From positions 1-64,000 of the forward strand of contig CAZIFA010000008.1 in NCBI GenBank assembly GCA_964539025.1: a stretch of DNA of 64,000 nucleotides. Reading direction: 5' to 3'. Within the stretch, counting starts at the first letter, position 1. Each line of letters begins with the position of its first letter. The position numbers and the translations under genes are program-made. Shown here in pieces: positions 9,586 to 18,413 of the stretch. The notes beneath the pieces are model-generated. The model did no database searches and had not been told where the DNA came from. It worked only from the letters and a program-made list of their open reading frames with translations. Source of the stretch: Micavibrio_A sp964539025. Lineage in GTDB: Bacteria; Pseudomonadota; Alphaproteobacteria; Micavibrionales; Micavibrionaceae.

Positions 9586-10356
9586 GGTCGGTGCCCGTTT
9601 CAAAAAGAATTAAATGCGCCCGGCCCGGCGAAGTGCCGAGGCTTTCCCCGGCCCATAAAACCCCGGTTAGGTTCGGTGCCAGGCCGTCGAAACTTACGCG
9701 GTTATGCGCGCCGCCGATCAAGACCGGCTGGCCTGCGCCTTCAAAGAAGCCACCACCCACTTGCACGGCGATTTTCTCAGCCGTGAAAATGTCAAAGATA
9801 AATCCTTCCTCGGTTCCAATTTCCAGTGGCGCGCCAAAATCAACCGTCACGTTGATTTGCTTGTCTTCGCTGATAAACGGAATGCCGACATTCTCCCCTA
9901 ACAAATCCTCGCCCGCTTCCGTGAGAAGGAAAACGCCGTCAGGAAAAATCAAAAGCGCGGTTTCAAAATCAAAGGCAAAGAGCAAATTTTCTTCTAAACC
10001 CATCGGGACAGGTTCTTCCGTGGTAAGAAGTCCTTCCTCTTGCGTCATATCCTTGAAATCGTAACGGTCGGAAAAGAACGTCGAACCGATTTCTTCCGCG
10101 TAATCGTCCATGCTTTGCGTGATAGGCCGGATTTTCATACGGCGGAAATCAGGCACCAGCACTTTGCCGGTCGGCCCGTTCAATCGCGCAATCAAACTTT
10201 CAAGCGTTCGCGCCCGGCGTTGATCGAGGCGGAAATCAAGCGTTGCCAGCCATCTTTCGCCGCCGCGCGGGAAAGCCTGAATTTGGCCGTTCATGCCGTC
10301 AAAAATGCCGCTAAAGGGCCGGATGAAATAGATTTGCTGAATAGGATAGATACGGG
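9583..10356 (-). pseudogene. phage structural gene, 3'-truncated; 5' end displaced by inversion
   Basis: The frame from ATG 10294 encodes MNGQIQAFPRGGERWLATL onward, a phage tail-type protein. The real start is elsewhere: reversing the 10357-11425 inversion joins codons 1-7 (MSADW-type start at 11404) in frame to the codons between 10356 and 10295, adding 28 residues upstream. At the 3' side the gene is cut near 9583, after FETGTDLNG, where it meets the Res fragment. No close family name can be given. Confidence 0.6.
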
Positions 10357-10357
10357 C

Positions 10358-11091
10358 CGGGGGACGCCGGTTCCTTTGCGGCGGTATAGAATGAAACTAA
10401 TATCGCCACGCACATGGATTTTATATTTCTGCTGATATTCCGCAGCCAAGTGCGGGTATTCCTGTAAAATCTGCCAAAGATAGTCGCCGGTCTTGCGGCA
10501 TTCCATGAGCGCCTTGTGCGCGATCTCATTAACATGAACAAACCGCCCCGTTTTGGTTTTGGTCTGCTCCGGCGTAAGAAGAATGACCCTTTCCGTTTCG
10601 TGATATTGGCTTTCTTTAATGCGCGCGCATTCCTTCGCCCGCATTCCCGTTTGAACGCACAAAATATATGCAAGGCGCGTATGAGCATGCAGCTTTTCAT
10701 CAAAGCCGTCTAAATATGTGCGCGTGACATTATAAGGAATAGGCGTCGGCGTCCGTCTTGGAACATTCAGCAAGTCAATTTGCGGCGGATCGGGAATGTA
10801 TTTTGCAATCTTCCGGTTCTCAGGTGCCTTCTTAAATTCTCTAAATGCCTTGACCAGACATTTCAGATATTCATTCGTGGATTTGGGCGCGCGCAATTCA
10901 TCTTTTTCTTTGTAAAGATTATTGCCTTTGTCGTCATGGCCAATAAAGGTTTTTACCTTCTGATTTTTTGAAAATTCAATATAGGCATAAATGCGGTCTT
11001 CAACATCTTCCATCGGCGTCGCCGGGCCAAAAAATTCTAATAGCTCCTTCACATAGGATTTAACATTCGGATAGGAAGAACGGCCCTGCAT
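10358..11091 (-). pseudogene. int: tyrosine integrase, N-terminal and first catalytic part (split gene)
   Basis: The minus-strand frame from ATG 11091 encodes about 240 residues: an N-terminal SAM-like core-binding domain and the start of the catalytic domain with the first catalytic arginine in TGMRAKECARIK. It breaks off after RRKGTGVPR. The rest of the gene is on the other strand at 11423-11734. The frame is open upstream of 11091 (RLKKKRSTEYHLEQ) without an ATG, so the true start may also be damaged. Confidence 0.85.
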
Positions 11092-11092
11092 T

Positions 11093-11257
11093 TGCTCAAG
11101 ATGATATTCAGTGGATCGTTTCTTTTTCAGACGCAGCGCAATGCGGCGACGGTACGATTTACCGGGCTTCCGGCTTTGTCCTTACCGGCATATCTAAAAA
11201 CCGCAGCCTCTTTGAATTTCCGAACGGCGCGCGCGTGGCGCAAATGACCATGAATGC
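11093..11257 (+). pseudogene. Mom-like phage DNA-modification protein fragment
   Basis: A plus-strand stretch reading DDIQWIVSFSDAAQCGDG, then TIYRASGFVLTGI and FPNGARVAQMT, resembles the acetyltransferase-like core of phage Mom proteins, which modify adenine to protect phage DNA. Both ends are missing. It runs into a different phage frame at about 11258. Its left part is antisense to the extended integrase N-terminus, so one of the two readings is residual. Confidence 0.45.
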
Positions 11258-11407
11258 AAACTGGAACCTGTTACGGCAGGGCCGCTTGTTACCACCAATT
11301 GTCGCGTCATTATGCGCCTTCAGGATGATGACCAAGGCGCAAACCCGACCGACAACCGCCTGCAATCCGCCTTTGAATTGCAGCTTTCGGAGGTATTGCC
11401 CGAATGA
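11258..11407 (+). pseudogene. phage tail-type gene, 3' fragment
   Basis: The last 48 or so codons of a phage gene ending ...FELQLSEVLPE. Its TGA overlaps the ATG (11404) of the next phage gene, a normal phage gene junction. The C-terminus resembles that of the fragment at 20931-21022 (QLRLEEVLP), including a shared DDD stretch, so both come from related phages. The 5' part is gone. Confidence 0.5.
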
Positions 11408-11422
11408 GCGCGGAAGATTGGC

Positions 11423-11734
11423 CGGAGAATAAAGCATGTTGCCACAACTGCATGGAAAAAGACAAAGAAGGCGATAGGGATTGATTACCGCTGGCATGAT
11501 ACCCGCGCGGCCTTTTGTACGGATACGCTTGGTACGGATGGCGATATCGACGCGGTTCAAAAATTGGTCGGCCACCAAGATATTCAGACAACGCAAAAAT
11601 ATCTTAATGCTTCCGATCCGCGTTTGAAACGCGCTGTAAACAATCTTGCAGCGGCGCGGCCCCTTGATGTTCCCGCCCAGGCACCCGTAAAGCTATCCGG
11701 CAAGGTTCTAAAATCCATACAGAAAGCGGCATAG
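11423..11734 (+). pseudogene. int: tyrosine integrase, C-terminal catalytic part (split gene)
   Basis: The plus-strand codons after the breakpoint encode the remaining catalytic residues: HxxR in YRWHDTRAAF, the second histidine in LVGHQDIQTT and the nucleophile tyrosine in TQKYLNASD. The stop is TAG 11732-11734. Rejoined to the minus-strand N-terminal part the integrase would be about 345 aa with all catalytic residues (R, H, R, H, Y); neither half alone can work. Confidence 0.85.
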
Positions 11735-11760
11735 AAAAAGGCCTCGAAAGAGGCCTTTTT
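11735..11760. terminator. bidirectional intrinsic terminator
   Basis: A perfect 11-bp stem, AAAAAGGCCTC with GAGGCCTTTTT, closes a GAAA loop. It sits directly after the integrase stop and before the converging antitoxin stop at 11774, so it can serve both strands. Confidence 0.9.
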
Positions 11761-11773
11761 AATTCGTTCGCGC

Positions 11774-12097
11774 TTAGGCGTGGGCCATATCATCCTTTTC
11801 GTATTTTAAACGATATCCCATAGCCTTCATAATGGAGTTGATGTTTTCAAAGTAGGGATTGCCTTTCTCTGATAACGCTTTTTGCAAACCCTGCCGCGAT
11901 ATGCCGGTTTCTTCCGCAATAGCAGATATGCCCTTAACCTTGGCAATAACGCGCAAGGAAGCGAGAAGCGCGCCGACATTTCCATCTTCCGCGAATTCTT
12001 CAAACATGCCTTCCATATAGGCGTCGATATCCTCCGGCTTTTCATCCCGGAGAATTTCTTCCTCGATCTCATCGAGCGTTCTATACTTCTTTGCCAT
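11774..12097 (-). CDS. HTH antitoxin of a type II toxin-antitoxin pair
   Basis: A 107-aa addiction-module antidote of the HigA/XRE-like type. An acidic N-terminus (DEIEEEILRDEKPEDIDAYM) precedes a helix-turn-helix around residues 50-75 (VIAKVKGISAIAEETGIS, QGLQKAL). It overlaps the upstream toxin gene by 17 bp in the toxin-first order typical of this family. It probably neutralises the toxin and represses the pair. It sits next to the right att site, where a TA pair would help hold the element in the chromosome. Confidence 0.85.
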   Translation of the reverse strand: MAKKYRTLDEIEEEILRDEKPEDIDAYMEGMFEEFAEDGNVGALLASLRVIAKVKGISAIAEETGISRQGLQKALSEKGNPYFENINSIMKAMGYRLKYEKDDMAHA

Positions 12098-12425
12098 TCT
12101 GATACTCCTTCCAATGGGCTAACGCAGCCTCAATGTCTTTTTCTTGGGAGCCTTTGTCGCCGCCGCATAGCAGAACGACAACCGTATCTCCATCCTCGCC
12201 AAAATAAACCCTATAGCCGGGGCCAAAGAACAAGCGCAATTCATATACGCCGTTCTGAATATGCTTATGGTCGCCGTAATTTCCTTCACTAACGCGGCGA
12301 AGGCGGGCGATCACCCGGCGTTTAGCCTGTATATCTTTCAAGCCCTGAACCCATTCAGTGAACGGCTCCCGGCCTTTACCATCGGCATAGGCTATAATCG
12401 TTTTTGGCGTTACGCTTTGGCCCAT
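12081..12425 (-). CDS. RelE/ParE-type toxin (phage-derived Gp49-like)
   Basis: A 114-aa toxin of the addiction-module killer family. The characteristic run is EPFTEWVQGLKD (about 20-31), RRVIARLRRVSEGNYGDHK (about 36-54), ELRLFFGPGYRVYFGE and LLCGGDKGSQEKDIEAA. Relatives are mRNA interferases acting on ribosomes. AAAGGAG lies 8 bp before ATG 12425. It is the first gene of the pair with the HTH antitoxin. Confidence 0.88.
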   Translation of the reverse strand: MGQSVTPKTIIAYADGKGREPFTEWVQGLKDIQAKRRVIARLRRVSEGNYGDHKHIQNGVYELRLFFGPGYRVYFGEDGDTVVVLLCGGDKGSQEKDIEAALAHWKEYQNGKEV

Positions 12426-12671
12426 TACCGATCTCCTTTCAATATATCACATGCCAACTGTGGTTGGCAACTAATAGGGCTTTGCGGGCATAGGAAGGCC
12501 GCTAGATACCGGAGGATTTTCCTTTGATTCCAAGGACTTTTCAAGCTGTCTGTCATACGGGCCGGAGTTACATACAAAAGTTACATACGGTCAAAAATCG
12601 CCGCTTGCGAAAACCGCTAAGTACCTATATTTATTAGGCTCCTTAGCGGGCAGGTTACTGACAATCATATC

Positions 12672-12755
12672 GCTCATAACCTGAAGGTCAGAGGTTCAAA
12701 TCCTCTCCCCGCAACCAAGGAAATTCAATGAGTTAGCCGCCGTAAGGGCGGCTTT
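12672..12755 (+). repeat. att repeat, distal side (displaced 3' half of tRNA-fMet)
   Basis: The block starts at GCTCATAACCTGAAGG and holds the tRNA anticodon loop, T-arm, CCA end and terminator without the 5' half. It is the duplicate of 7418-7500 and marks the right end of the integrated element. The region from 12430 to here has no gene. Confidence 0.88.
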
Positions 12756-12757
12756 TT
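12735..12757 (+). terminator. displaced tRNA terminator
   Basis: GCCGCC (12736-12741) pairs with GGCGGC (12747-12752) over a GTAAG loop, followed by TTTTT. This is the terminator that belonged to the tRNA before integration. Confidence 0.75.
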
Positions 12758-12851
12758 CATGTCCGAAAGGGCGCGTTAGATAGTATCTAACGGAATTCTA
12801 TAAATTGGCTGCTTTATGGTTTTTTCACGAGAATGATGTAATATGAATGTC

Positions 12852-13262
12852 ATGAGAAAATATCTTCTCGGCTTTTTAATGCTCCTTATGCTCACGCCCG
12901 GTTTGGCGTGTGGGCCGTTTATGGGTATGAGCAAAGCGCAGGCGGCGCAGCCAATGCAGGGTATGGAAGATTGCCCCGGCATGGACAAAATGGGCGGTAC
13001 GCAGAATATCCCTAGCGATGACAATCCTATCTTTTTCAAGGACTGTCTTCATATTGACCTGCAAAATGCGGATCATCATGCTGACCTGAAAAACCCCGAC
13101 AATGGCGGTAAGACATTCATTATCGCTTGGATCGATACTGCCCCTGTCGTTACTTTTGATCCAGCCGGATACCATGCCATTCGTGGCCCGCCACCTGACT
13201 GGCCCGATCTTTCCCAAACACAACCCTCCATCCTCCTGACCACGCAGCGCTTCCGCGAATAA
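12852..13262 (+). CDS. small secreted metal-island protein, paralogue 1
   Basis: A 136-aa exported protein (ATG 12852, matching the start of its paralogue at 17946; ATG 12843 is also possible). The signal peptide is MRKYLLGFLMLLMLTPGLAC. The mature part has a Met/Cys stretch (MQGMEDCPGMDKMGG) and a C-terminus IRGPPPDWP...QPSILLTTQR shared with the protein at 17946. It is first in line before cusB and cusA. Position and Met/Cys/His content suggest periplasmic copper binding or control; the family is not named with certainty. Confidence 0.75.
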   Translation: MRKYLLGFLMLLMLTPGLACGPFMGMSKAQAAQPMQGMEDCPGMDKMGGTQNIPSDDNPIFFKDCLHIDLQNADHHADLKNPDNGGKTFIIAWIDTAPVVTFDPAGYHAIRGPPPDWPDLSQTQPSILLTTQRFRE

Positions 13263-13315
13263 GCCTGCCTTTTTCTGCTTTTGGATTTCAACCAAGCTGA
13301 AAAAGGAGCTTTGCC

Positions 13316-14674
13316 ATGCGTATTTTTATTCTCACCCTTATATTCTTCGCCTTCGCGCCCGCCATTGTGATGGCAGCCGAAGATTCCATGCCTTCAATCT
13401 CCATGCCGATGACAGAAGAAGGCGCGCCGCCAACGGCAGAAAAAAACAAGCCTGCCGAACAGGTTTATATTTGCCCCATGCATCCGCATATTCACGGCAA
13501 GAAAGGCGATAAATGCCCGATCTGCGGGATGGATTTGGTGCCGCAAACCGAAACCCAGCCCATGACTACGCCACCTGAAAATGGCGGCGAGGCCTCACCC
13601 GAAGATCAAAAAAAATCCGATCAAAGCGGGTCTTTGCAAATCACCCCGGCATACAGGCAGGCGCTGGGAGTCAAAACCGCTCCCGCGCAAATGCAGGAAT
13701 TCGGTAAAGCTATCCATGCTTTCGGTACAATCGCGCCTAGCACGAGAAAGGAATACGCGATTGCCGTCCGCACGTCGGGATGGGTTGCTGACCTACAAAC
13801 CAACGCCGTGGGTGATACGGTGAAAAAGGGCGACCTCCTGTTTACCTTCTATAGCCCCGATCTTTTGTCGGCCCAAGCCGACTATCTGGTGGGATTGAGG
13901 GGCGGAAAGATTATCGGTGCTCCCTCACAGCGTCTGCGCCTTTATGGCATGGACGACAAGGCGATTGCCGAACTGAAAGCCAAAGGCAGTTTTCTGGAAC
14001 AGACGCCTTTTTATGCTCCGGCGGGCGGAACGGTTATGACGCTGAATGTTCGCAAGGGGTCTTATGTTGATGCCGAGGACGGCGACAATATGATTCTGAG
14101 CCTTCAGGACTATTCGCAAGTGTGGGTCGAGGCGCATGTGCCGATCAAGGATTTGCAATTTCTGACCATCGGAACGCCCGCGACGATCACGGTTGATGAA
14201 ACCGGCAAAACAATCAAAGCCGTAACGGATTACATTTATCCGATGACGGACATGGAAAGCCGCAAGGGTATGGTGCGGCTGGTGGTGGACAATCCGGACG
14301 GCAAATTGAAAACCGGCAGTATCGTCAATGCCGTGTTTGAAGCGGGCAGCGAAAAGCGGCTTGCGGTTCCCGCAGACGCCGTGTTGTACGGTAAGGACGG
14401 CGGGCATGTCATCGAGGCGTTGGATAATGGATATTTCCGACCCGTTGCCGTGAAAGCCGGGATAACCGCGCACGGCCTGACGGAAATCGTTTCCGGTTTA
14501 AAGGAAGGGCAATCCATTGTCGAATCGGGTCAGTTTATGATTGACGCCGAAAGCAATTTGCGCGGCGGCATGGCGAATATGGCGGGCATGGATATGAAAG
14601 ACATGCCCGCGCCGGAACAAAAGGGCATGAAAGATATGCCCGGTATGGATATGGAGGGCGATCATGCTCGCTGA
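13316..14674 (+). CDS. cusB: CusB-type RND periplasmic adaptor with heavy-metal-binding domain
   Basis: A 452-aa membrane-fusion protein linking the CusA pump to an outer-membrane channel for Cu/Ag export. The signal peptide ends near residue 20. Residues 51-76 form a YHS-like heavy-metal-binding domain (YICPMHPHIHG, DKCPICGMDLVP). The lipoyl/barrel-sandwich and beta-barrel parts follow (about 120-390), with GWVADLQTNAVGDTVKKGD and ILSLQDYSQVWVEAHVP. The C-terminal tail is Met-rich (MANMAGMDMKDMP), which is typical of copper handlers. AAGGAG precedes ATG 13316, and its end overlaps cusA by 11 bp. No CusC channel gene is adjacent, so the pump may borrow one. Confidence 0.9.
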   Translation: MRIFILTLIFFAFAPAIVMAAEDSMPSISMPMTEEGAPPTAEKNKPAEQVYICPMHPHIHGKKGDKCPICGMDLVPQTETQPMTTPPENGGEASPEDQKKSDQSGSLQITPAYRQALGVKTAPAQMQEFGKAIHAFGTIAPSTRKEYAIAVRTSGWVADLQTNAVGDTVKKGDLLFTFYSPDLLSAQADYLVGLRGGKIIGAPSQRLRLYGMDDKAIAELKAKGSFLEQTPFYAPAGGTVMTLNVRKGSYVDAEDGDNMILSLQDYSQVWVEAHVPIKDLQFLTIGTPATITVDETGKTIKAVTDYIYPMTDMESRKGMVRLVVDNPDGKLKTGSIVNAVFEAGSEKRLAVPADAVLYGKDGGHVIEALDNGYFRPVAVKAGITAHGLTEIVSGLKEGQSIVESGQFMIDAESNLRGGMANMAGMDMKDMPAPEQKGMKDMPGMDMEGDHAR

Positions 14675-17600
14675 TACGCTGCACGATCCGTCAAAATCTT
14701 TTGTCGCCAGAATCATCGACTGGTCGGCGTCGAACAGATTTTTTGTGGTGCTTGGCGCGCTAGTGCTATTGGCGGCGGGGATTGTCGCCGTTCGCAATAT
14801 ACCGCTGGACGCCATTCCTGACCTGTCCGATACGCAAGTGATTATCCGCACCGACTGGCCGGGACAAGCGCCGCAGATTATCGAGGATCAAATCACCTTC
14901 CCGCTATCGACGCGCATGTTGAGCTTGCCCCGGACAAAGGCCGTGCGCGGCTTTTCCATGTTTGGCGACAGTTTTATTTATATCGTTTTCGAGGACGGCG
15001 TGGATATGTATTGGGCGCGCAGCCGTGTTCTGGAAGCCTTGTCGCAAGTCGCCGGGCAATTGCCGGAAGGCGTGCGTCCGCAACTAGGGCCGGATGCCAC
15101 CGGCGTTGGATGGGTGTTTCAATATGCGCTTATAGACCGCACCGGAAAACATGATTTGCAGGAATTGCGGACATTGCAGGACTGGTTTGTGCGCTTTGAA
15201 CTGGCGACCGTCAAAGGCGTGGCGGAAGTGGCCAGCGTCGGCGGTTTCGTCAAGGAATATCAGGTACTGGTGCAGCCGCATAAACTTCACGCCTATGATA
15301 TTCCCTTGTCCCGCGTAATCGAGGCCGTCCGTGCCGCCAATCAGGAAACGGGCGGGCGCACGTTAGAGATGGCGGAAACCGAATATATGATCCGGTCTTT
15401 TGGCTATGTGAAAAGCGCGGCTGATTTGGAAAAAGTTGTGCTGCAAACAAGCGTGGATGGAACGCCCGTTACAATAGGCGACGTGGCGCGCGTTGTGGAA
15501 GGCCCGGCCATACGGCGCGGTATTACAGAATTGAACGGCCAGGGCGAAGCCGTGGGCGGGTTTGTGGTCGCGCGTCCGGGTGCGAACGCCAACGCCGTTA
15601 TTCAGAGAGTCAAGGAACGGCTTGAATTTATCCAGCAGGGCTTGCCCGCGGGTGTGGAATTGGTCACGGTTTACGACCGCAGCAAGCTGATTGAAGGCTC
15701 GGTCGATTACCTAAAAAGCAAGCTGCTGGAAGAAAGCCTGATGGTGGCGCTGGTCACGTTCATTTTCCTGCTGCATGTCCGCAGCGCGGGCGTCGCCATT
15801 GTCACGCTGCCGCTTGGTATTCTTGCCGCCTTTATCATCATGGCGGCGCAAGGCATAACCGCCAATATCATGTCGCTCGGCGGCATTGCGATTGCGATAG
15901 GCGCAATGGTGGACGCCTCCATTGTCATGGTCGAGAACGCACACCGGAAGTTATCAAATCTTGCCTCCGACGCGCCAAAGACGGAACGGCAGGCGGCGCT
16001 TTTGCAGGCGGCAAAGGAAGTCGGGCCGGGCCTGTTCTTTTCATTGCTTATCATCACGGTGTCTTTCCTGCCGGTGTTTGCCCTGACCGGACAGTCCCAT
16101 AAATTATTCGCGCCGCTGGCCTATACCAAGACCTACGCAATGGCGGCGGCGGCGATCCTGTCCGTAACGCTGGTGCCGGTTCTCATGCTTTGGCTTGTAC
16201 GGGGAAAAATAAAGCGGGAGGACGAAAATATCATCAATCGCTTTTTCATCGGCTTGTATAAGCCTGTCCTGAATGCGGCCCTGACGTTCCCGAAAGCAAC
16301 CGTTTTGCTGGCGCTTGTTGTTCTCGTCAGCACGGCCCTGCCGGTCAGCCGTTTGGGTTCCGAATTCATGCCGCCGCTATATGAGGGCAGCCTGCTTTAT
16401 ATGCCGATGACCGTGCCGGGCATATCGCCCGAGAAGGCGCGGGAGATTTTGCAAGTCACCAATCGACAGCTCATGGCCGTGCCGGAAGTGGCGCTGGCGT
16501 TCGGCAAGGCCGGGCGTTCCAATTCCGCGACCGACCCCGCACCGCTGAATATGATTGAAACATGGGTGGAACTGAAACCCCGCGACCAGTGGCGGCGCGG
16601 CATGACGCCGGAAAAACTGGTGGCGGAAATGGATAAAAGCGTCAATCTGCCCGGCCTGCGGAATATATGGGGCTATCCCATTAAAATCCGTATCGACATG
16701 CTGACAACCGGAATCCGGACGCCGGTAGGAATCAAAATCGCCGGGCCTGATTTAAATGAAATCGACCGTCTTGCAAAGGGCGTTGAGCAACTGGCGCGGC
16801 AAGTGCCGGGAACGCGTAGCGCCGTGGCCGACCGGGTACAGGGCGGCAAATATATTGAAATCATTCCCGACCGTGAAAGAGTTTCCCGTTACGGCATCGA
16901 CCTTGCCACCGTGCAAATGGTGATTCAAACCGCGCTTGGCGGTATGCAGTTGAGCGAGGCAGTGGAAGGCCGTGAACGCTATCCGATTATGCTGCGCTAC
17001 GACAGGCCGTACCGCGAACAATTGAGCGACCTTGACGATGTTTTAGTACCTTCGTCATCCGGCACGTCCATTCCGCTTGCCAATCTTGCGGACATTCGCG
17101 TGGCAGAAGGCCCGGCCATGATTACGTCCGAAGATGCTCGGCTGCAAGGATGGGTGTTCGTCGATATTCAGGACAGGGATATAGGTTCCTACATTTCCGA
17201 TTTGCAGGCGAAACTCAAAACCATGAAATTGCCCTCCGGTTACAGCCTGAAACTTTCGGGGCAGTTTGAGCAAATGCAGGAAGCCAACGCGCGGCTTGCA
17301 ATTGCCATTCCCGCGACGCTGCTGATTATTTTAACTTTGCTTTATCTGCATTTCGGACGGTGGGATCGGACGCTTCTCATCACGCTGGCCGTGCCGTTCG
17401 GCGTAACAGGCGGATTCTGGTGGGTCTGGCTTGCCGGATATAATATGTCGGTCGCGGTGGCCGTTGGCTTTATCGCGCTGGCCGGGATTGCCGTTGAAAC
17501 CGCGATTGTCATGTTAATTTACATTGACCATCAAAACCGCGACCACCCGCCCGTAACCTATGAAGACCTGATTGAAAACATCAAACACGGCGCAGTGCAG

Positions 17601-17843
17601 CGGGTGCGGCCTAAATTGATGACCGTGTCCGTTATCATCCTCGGCCTGATTCCCATTTTTCTGACAGAAGGGCCGGGATCGGATGTTATGCGCCGGATCG
17701 CCCTGCCGATGGTCGGCGGAATGGTCAGCACAACAATATTAACGCTGATCTTAATTCCTGTTCTCTATATTTTTATGCTAAGGAAGTCGATGAATAATCA
17801 ATCAGGTGGAGCGTTCGAGGAGTTCCCGGCAAGTGGGAACTAA
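14664..17843 (+). CDS. cusA: CusA-type heavy-metal RND efflux pump
   Basis: A 1059-aa proton-driven inner-membrane pump. The TM4 signature AIGAMVDASIVMVEN near residue 410 is the monovalent Cu/Ag (HME4) class motif, distinct from the other two RND pumps here. Twelve membrane helices in the RND layout are evident (TM1 FFVVLGALVLLAAGIVAV; loops, then TM2-6 about 345-535, TM7-12 after 870). The porter domain contains MLTTGIRTPVGIKI and Met residues suited to Cu(I). It is translationally coupled to cusB by an 11-bp overlap. Length matches the family. Confidence 0.92.
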   Translation: MLADTLHDPSKSFVARIIDWSASNRFFVVLGALVLLAAGIVAVRNIPLDAIPDLSDTQVIIRTDWPGQAPQIIEDQITFPLSTRMLSLPRTKAVRGFSMFGDSFIYIVFEDGVDMYWARSRVLEALSQVAGQLPEGVRPQLGPDATGVGWVFQYALIDRTGKHDLQELRTLQDWFVRFELATVKGVAEVASVGGFVKEYQVLVQPHKLHAYDIPLSRVIEAVRAANQETGGRTLEMAETEYMIRSFGYVKSAADLEKVVLQTSVDGTPVTIGDVARVVEGPAIRRGITELNGQGEAVGGFVVARPGANANAVIQRVKERLEFIQQGLPAGVELVTVYDRSKLIEGSVDYLKSKLLEESLMVALVTFIFLLHVRSAGVAIVTLPLGILAAFIIMAAQGITANIMSLGGIAIAIGAMVDASIVMVENAHRKLSNLASDAPKTERQAALLQAAKEVGPGLFFSLLIITVSFLPVFALTGQSHKLFAPLAYTKTYAMAAAAILSVTLVPVLMLWLVRGKIKREDENIINRFFIGLYKPVLNAALTFPKATVLLALVVLVSTALPVSRLGSEFMPPLYEGSLLYMPMTVPGISPEKAREILQVTNRQLMAVPEVALAFGKAGRSNSATDPAPLNMIETWVELKPRDQWRRGMTPEKLVAEMDKSVNLPGLRNIWGYPIKIRIDMLTTGIRTPVGIKIAGPDLNEIDRLAKGVEQLARQVPGTRSAVADRVQGGKYIEIIPDRERVSRYGIDLATVQMVIQTALGGMQLSEAVEGRERYPIMLRYDRPYREQLSDLDDVLVPSSSGTSIPLANLADIRVAEGPAMITSEDARLQGWVFVDIQDRDIGSYISDLQAKLKTMKLPSGYSLKLSGQFEQMQEANARLAIAIPATLLIILTLLYLHFGRWDRTLLITLAVPFGVTGGFWWVWLAGYNMSVAVAVGFIALAGIAVETAIVMLIYIDHQNRDHPPVTYEDLIENIKHGAVQRVRPKLMTVSVIILGLIPIFLTEGPGSDVMRRIALPMVGGMVSTTILTLILIPVLYIFMLRKSMNNQSGGAFEEFPASGN

Positions 17844-17945
17844 CCGCAGCCTCATTTGTTAAGAGTACGACATAATCAGGTATTTTTAAGAATACTTATG
17901 TCGCCATGATGACTTTTTGGAAAGATATGCTATATAGTTAAAATT

Positions 17946-18359
17946 ATGAGGAAATTTCTTCTCAGCTTTCTAATGCTTATCATGCTCACGCCTTCGCTGG
18001 CGTGTGCAATGCCTGTTTGCGCCGAACCCGCACAAGCGGCCAAGCCGATGGCAATGTCGGATATGCCACCTTGCCACGGTATGGAGCATCATGGCGATAA
18101 GAAGGAAAAGAAGTCCAGTTCAGGCATGTTGATGAAAGATTGCATGGGGCTTGAATTACAAGTGGCTGATAACGGCCCGGTCATTCACAAGCCTGATGTA
18201 ACCAAGGATTTGCCTATTGTTATGGCTTTCAATGTAGAGCCTGTCCATGTTTGGACGGTAGGCGATATTAGCGGCATTCGTGGCCCGCCGCCCGATTGGC
18301 CTAGCCATTTTCAAACCCAACCCTCCATTATTCTGACGACCCAACGTCTGCGGATTTAA
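17946..18359 (+). CDS. small secreted metal-island protein, paralogue 2
   Basis: A 137-aa paralogue of the protein at 12852. It has the same signal-peptide type (MRKFLLSFLMLIMLTPSLAC), a Met/His/Cys middle (MSDMPPCHGMEHHGDKKEKK) and the same C-terminal block IRGPPPDWP...QPSIILTTQRLR. It lies just before the multicopper oxidase gene, as its paralogue lies before cusB. A periplasmic copper chaperone or accessory role is inferred from context only. Confidence 0.75.
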   Translation: MRKFLLSFLMLIMLTPSLACAMPVCAEPAQAAKPMAMSDMPPCHGMEHHGDKKEKKSSSGMLMKDCMGLELQVADNGPVIHKPDVTKDLPIVMAFNVEPVHVWTVGDISGIRGPPPDWPSHFQTQPSIILTTQRLRI

Positions 18360-18413
18360 TCCCCGGCGCATTTTTTGTTTTTTGCGCTCAGCTTTTAGCT
18401 ATGGGGATTCCCG

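Larger units (their letters stand above)
10357..11425. other. inverted segment A (CCGG ends)
   Basis: The segment starts and ends with CCGG (10357-10360 and 11422-11425). Turning it round joins integrase codons ...GTGVPR to RIKHVATTAW in frame on the plus strand at the right end. It also joins phage codons MSAEDWP to ARIYPIQQIYF in frame on the minus strand at the left end. Both joints share the same 4 bp. Two unrelated genes healed at once is strong evidence for a reciprocal inversion. Confidence 0.85.

Noticed and set aside
9704..10435. Plus-strand frames opposite the phage gene
   Set aside because: They lack ribosome-binding sites and are antisense of a frame that continues correctly when the inversion is reversed.
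11159..11596. Minus-strand frame opposite the integrase C-terminal part
   Set aside because: It is antisense to a stretch with clear integrase catalytic motifs and has no homology features of its own.
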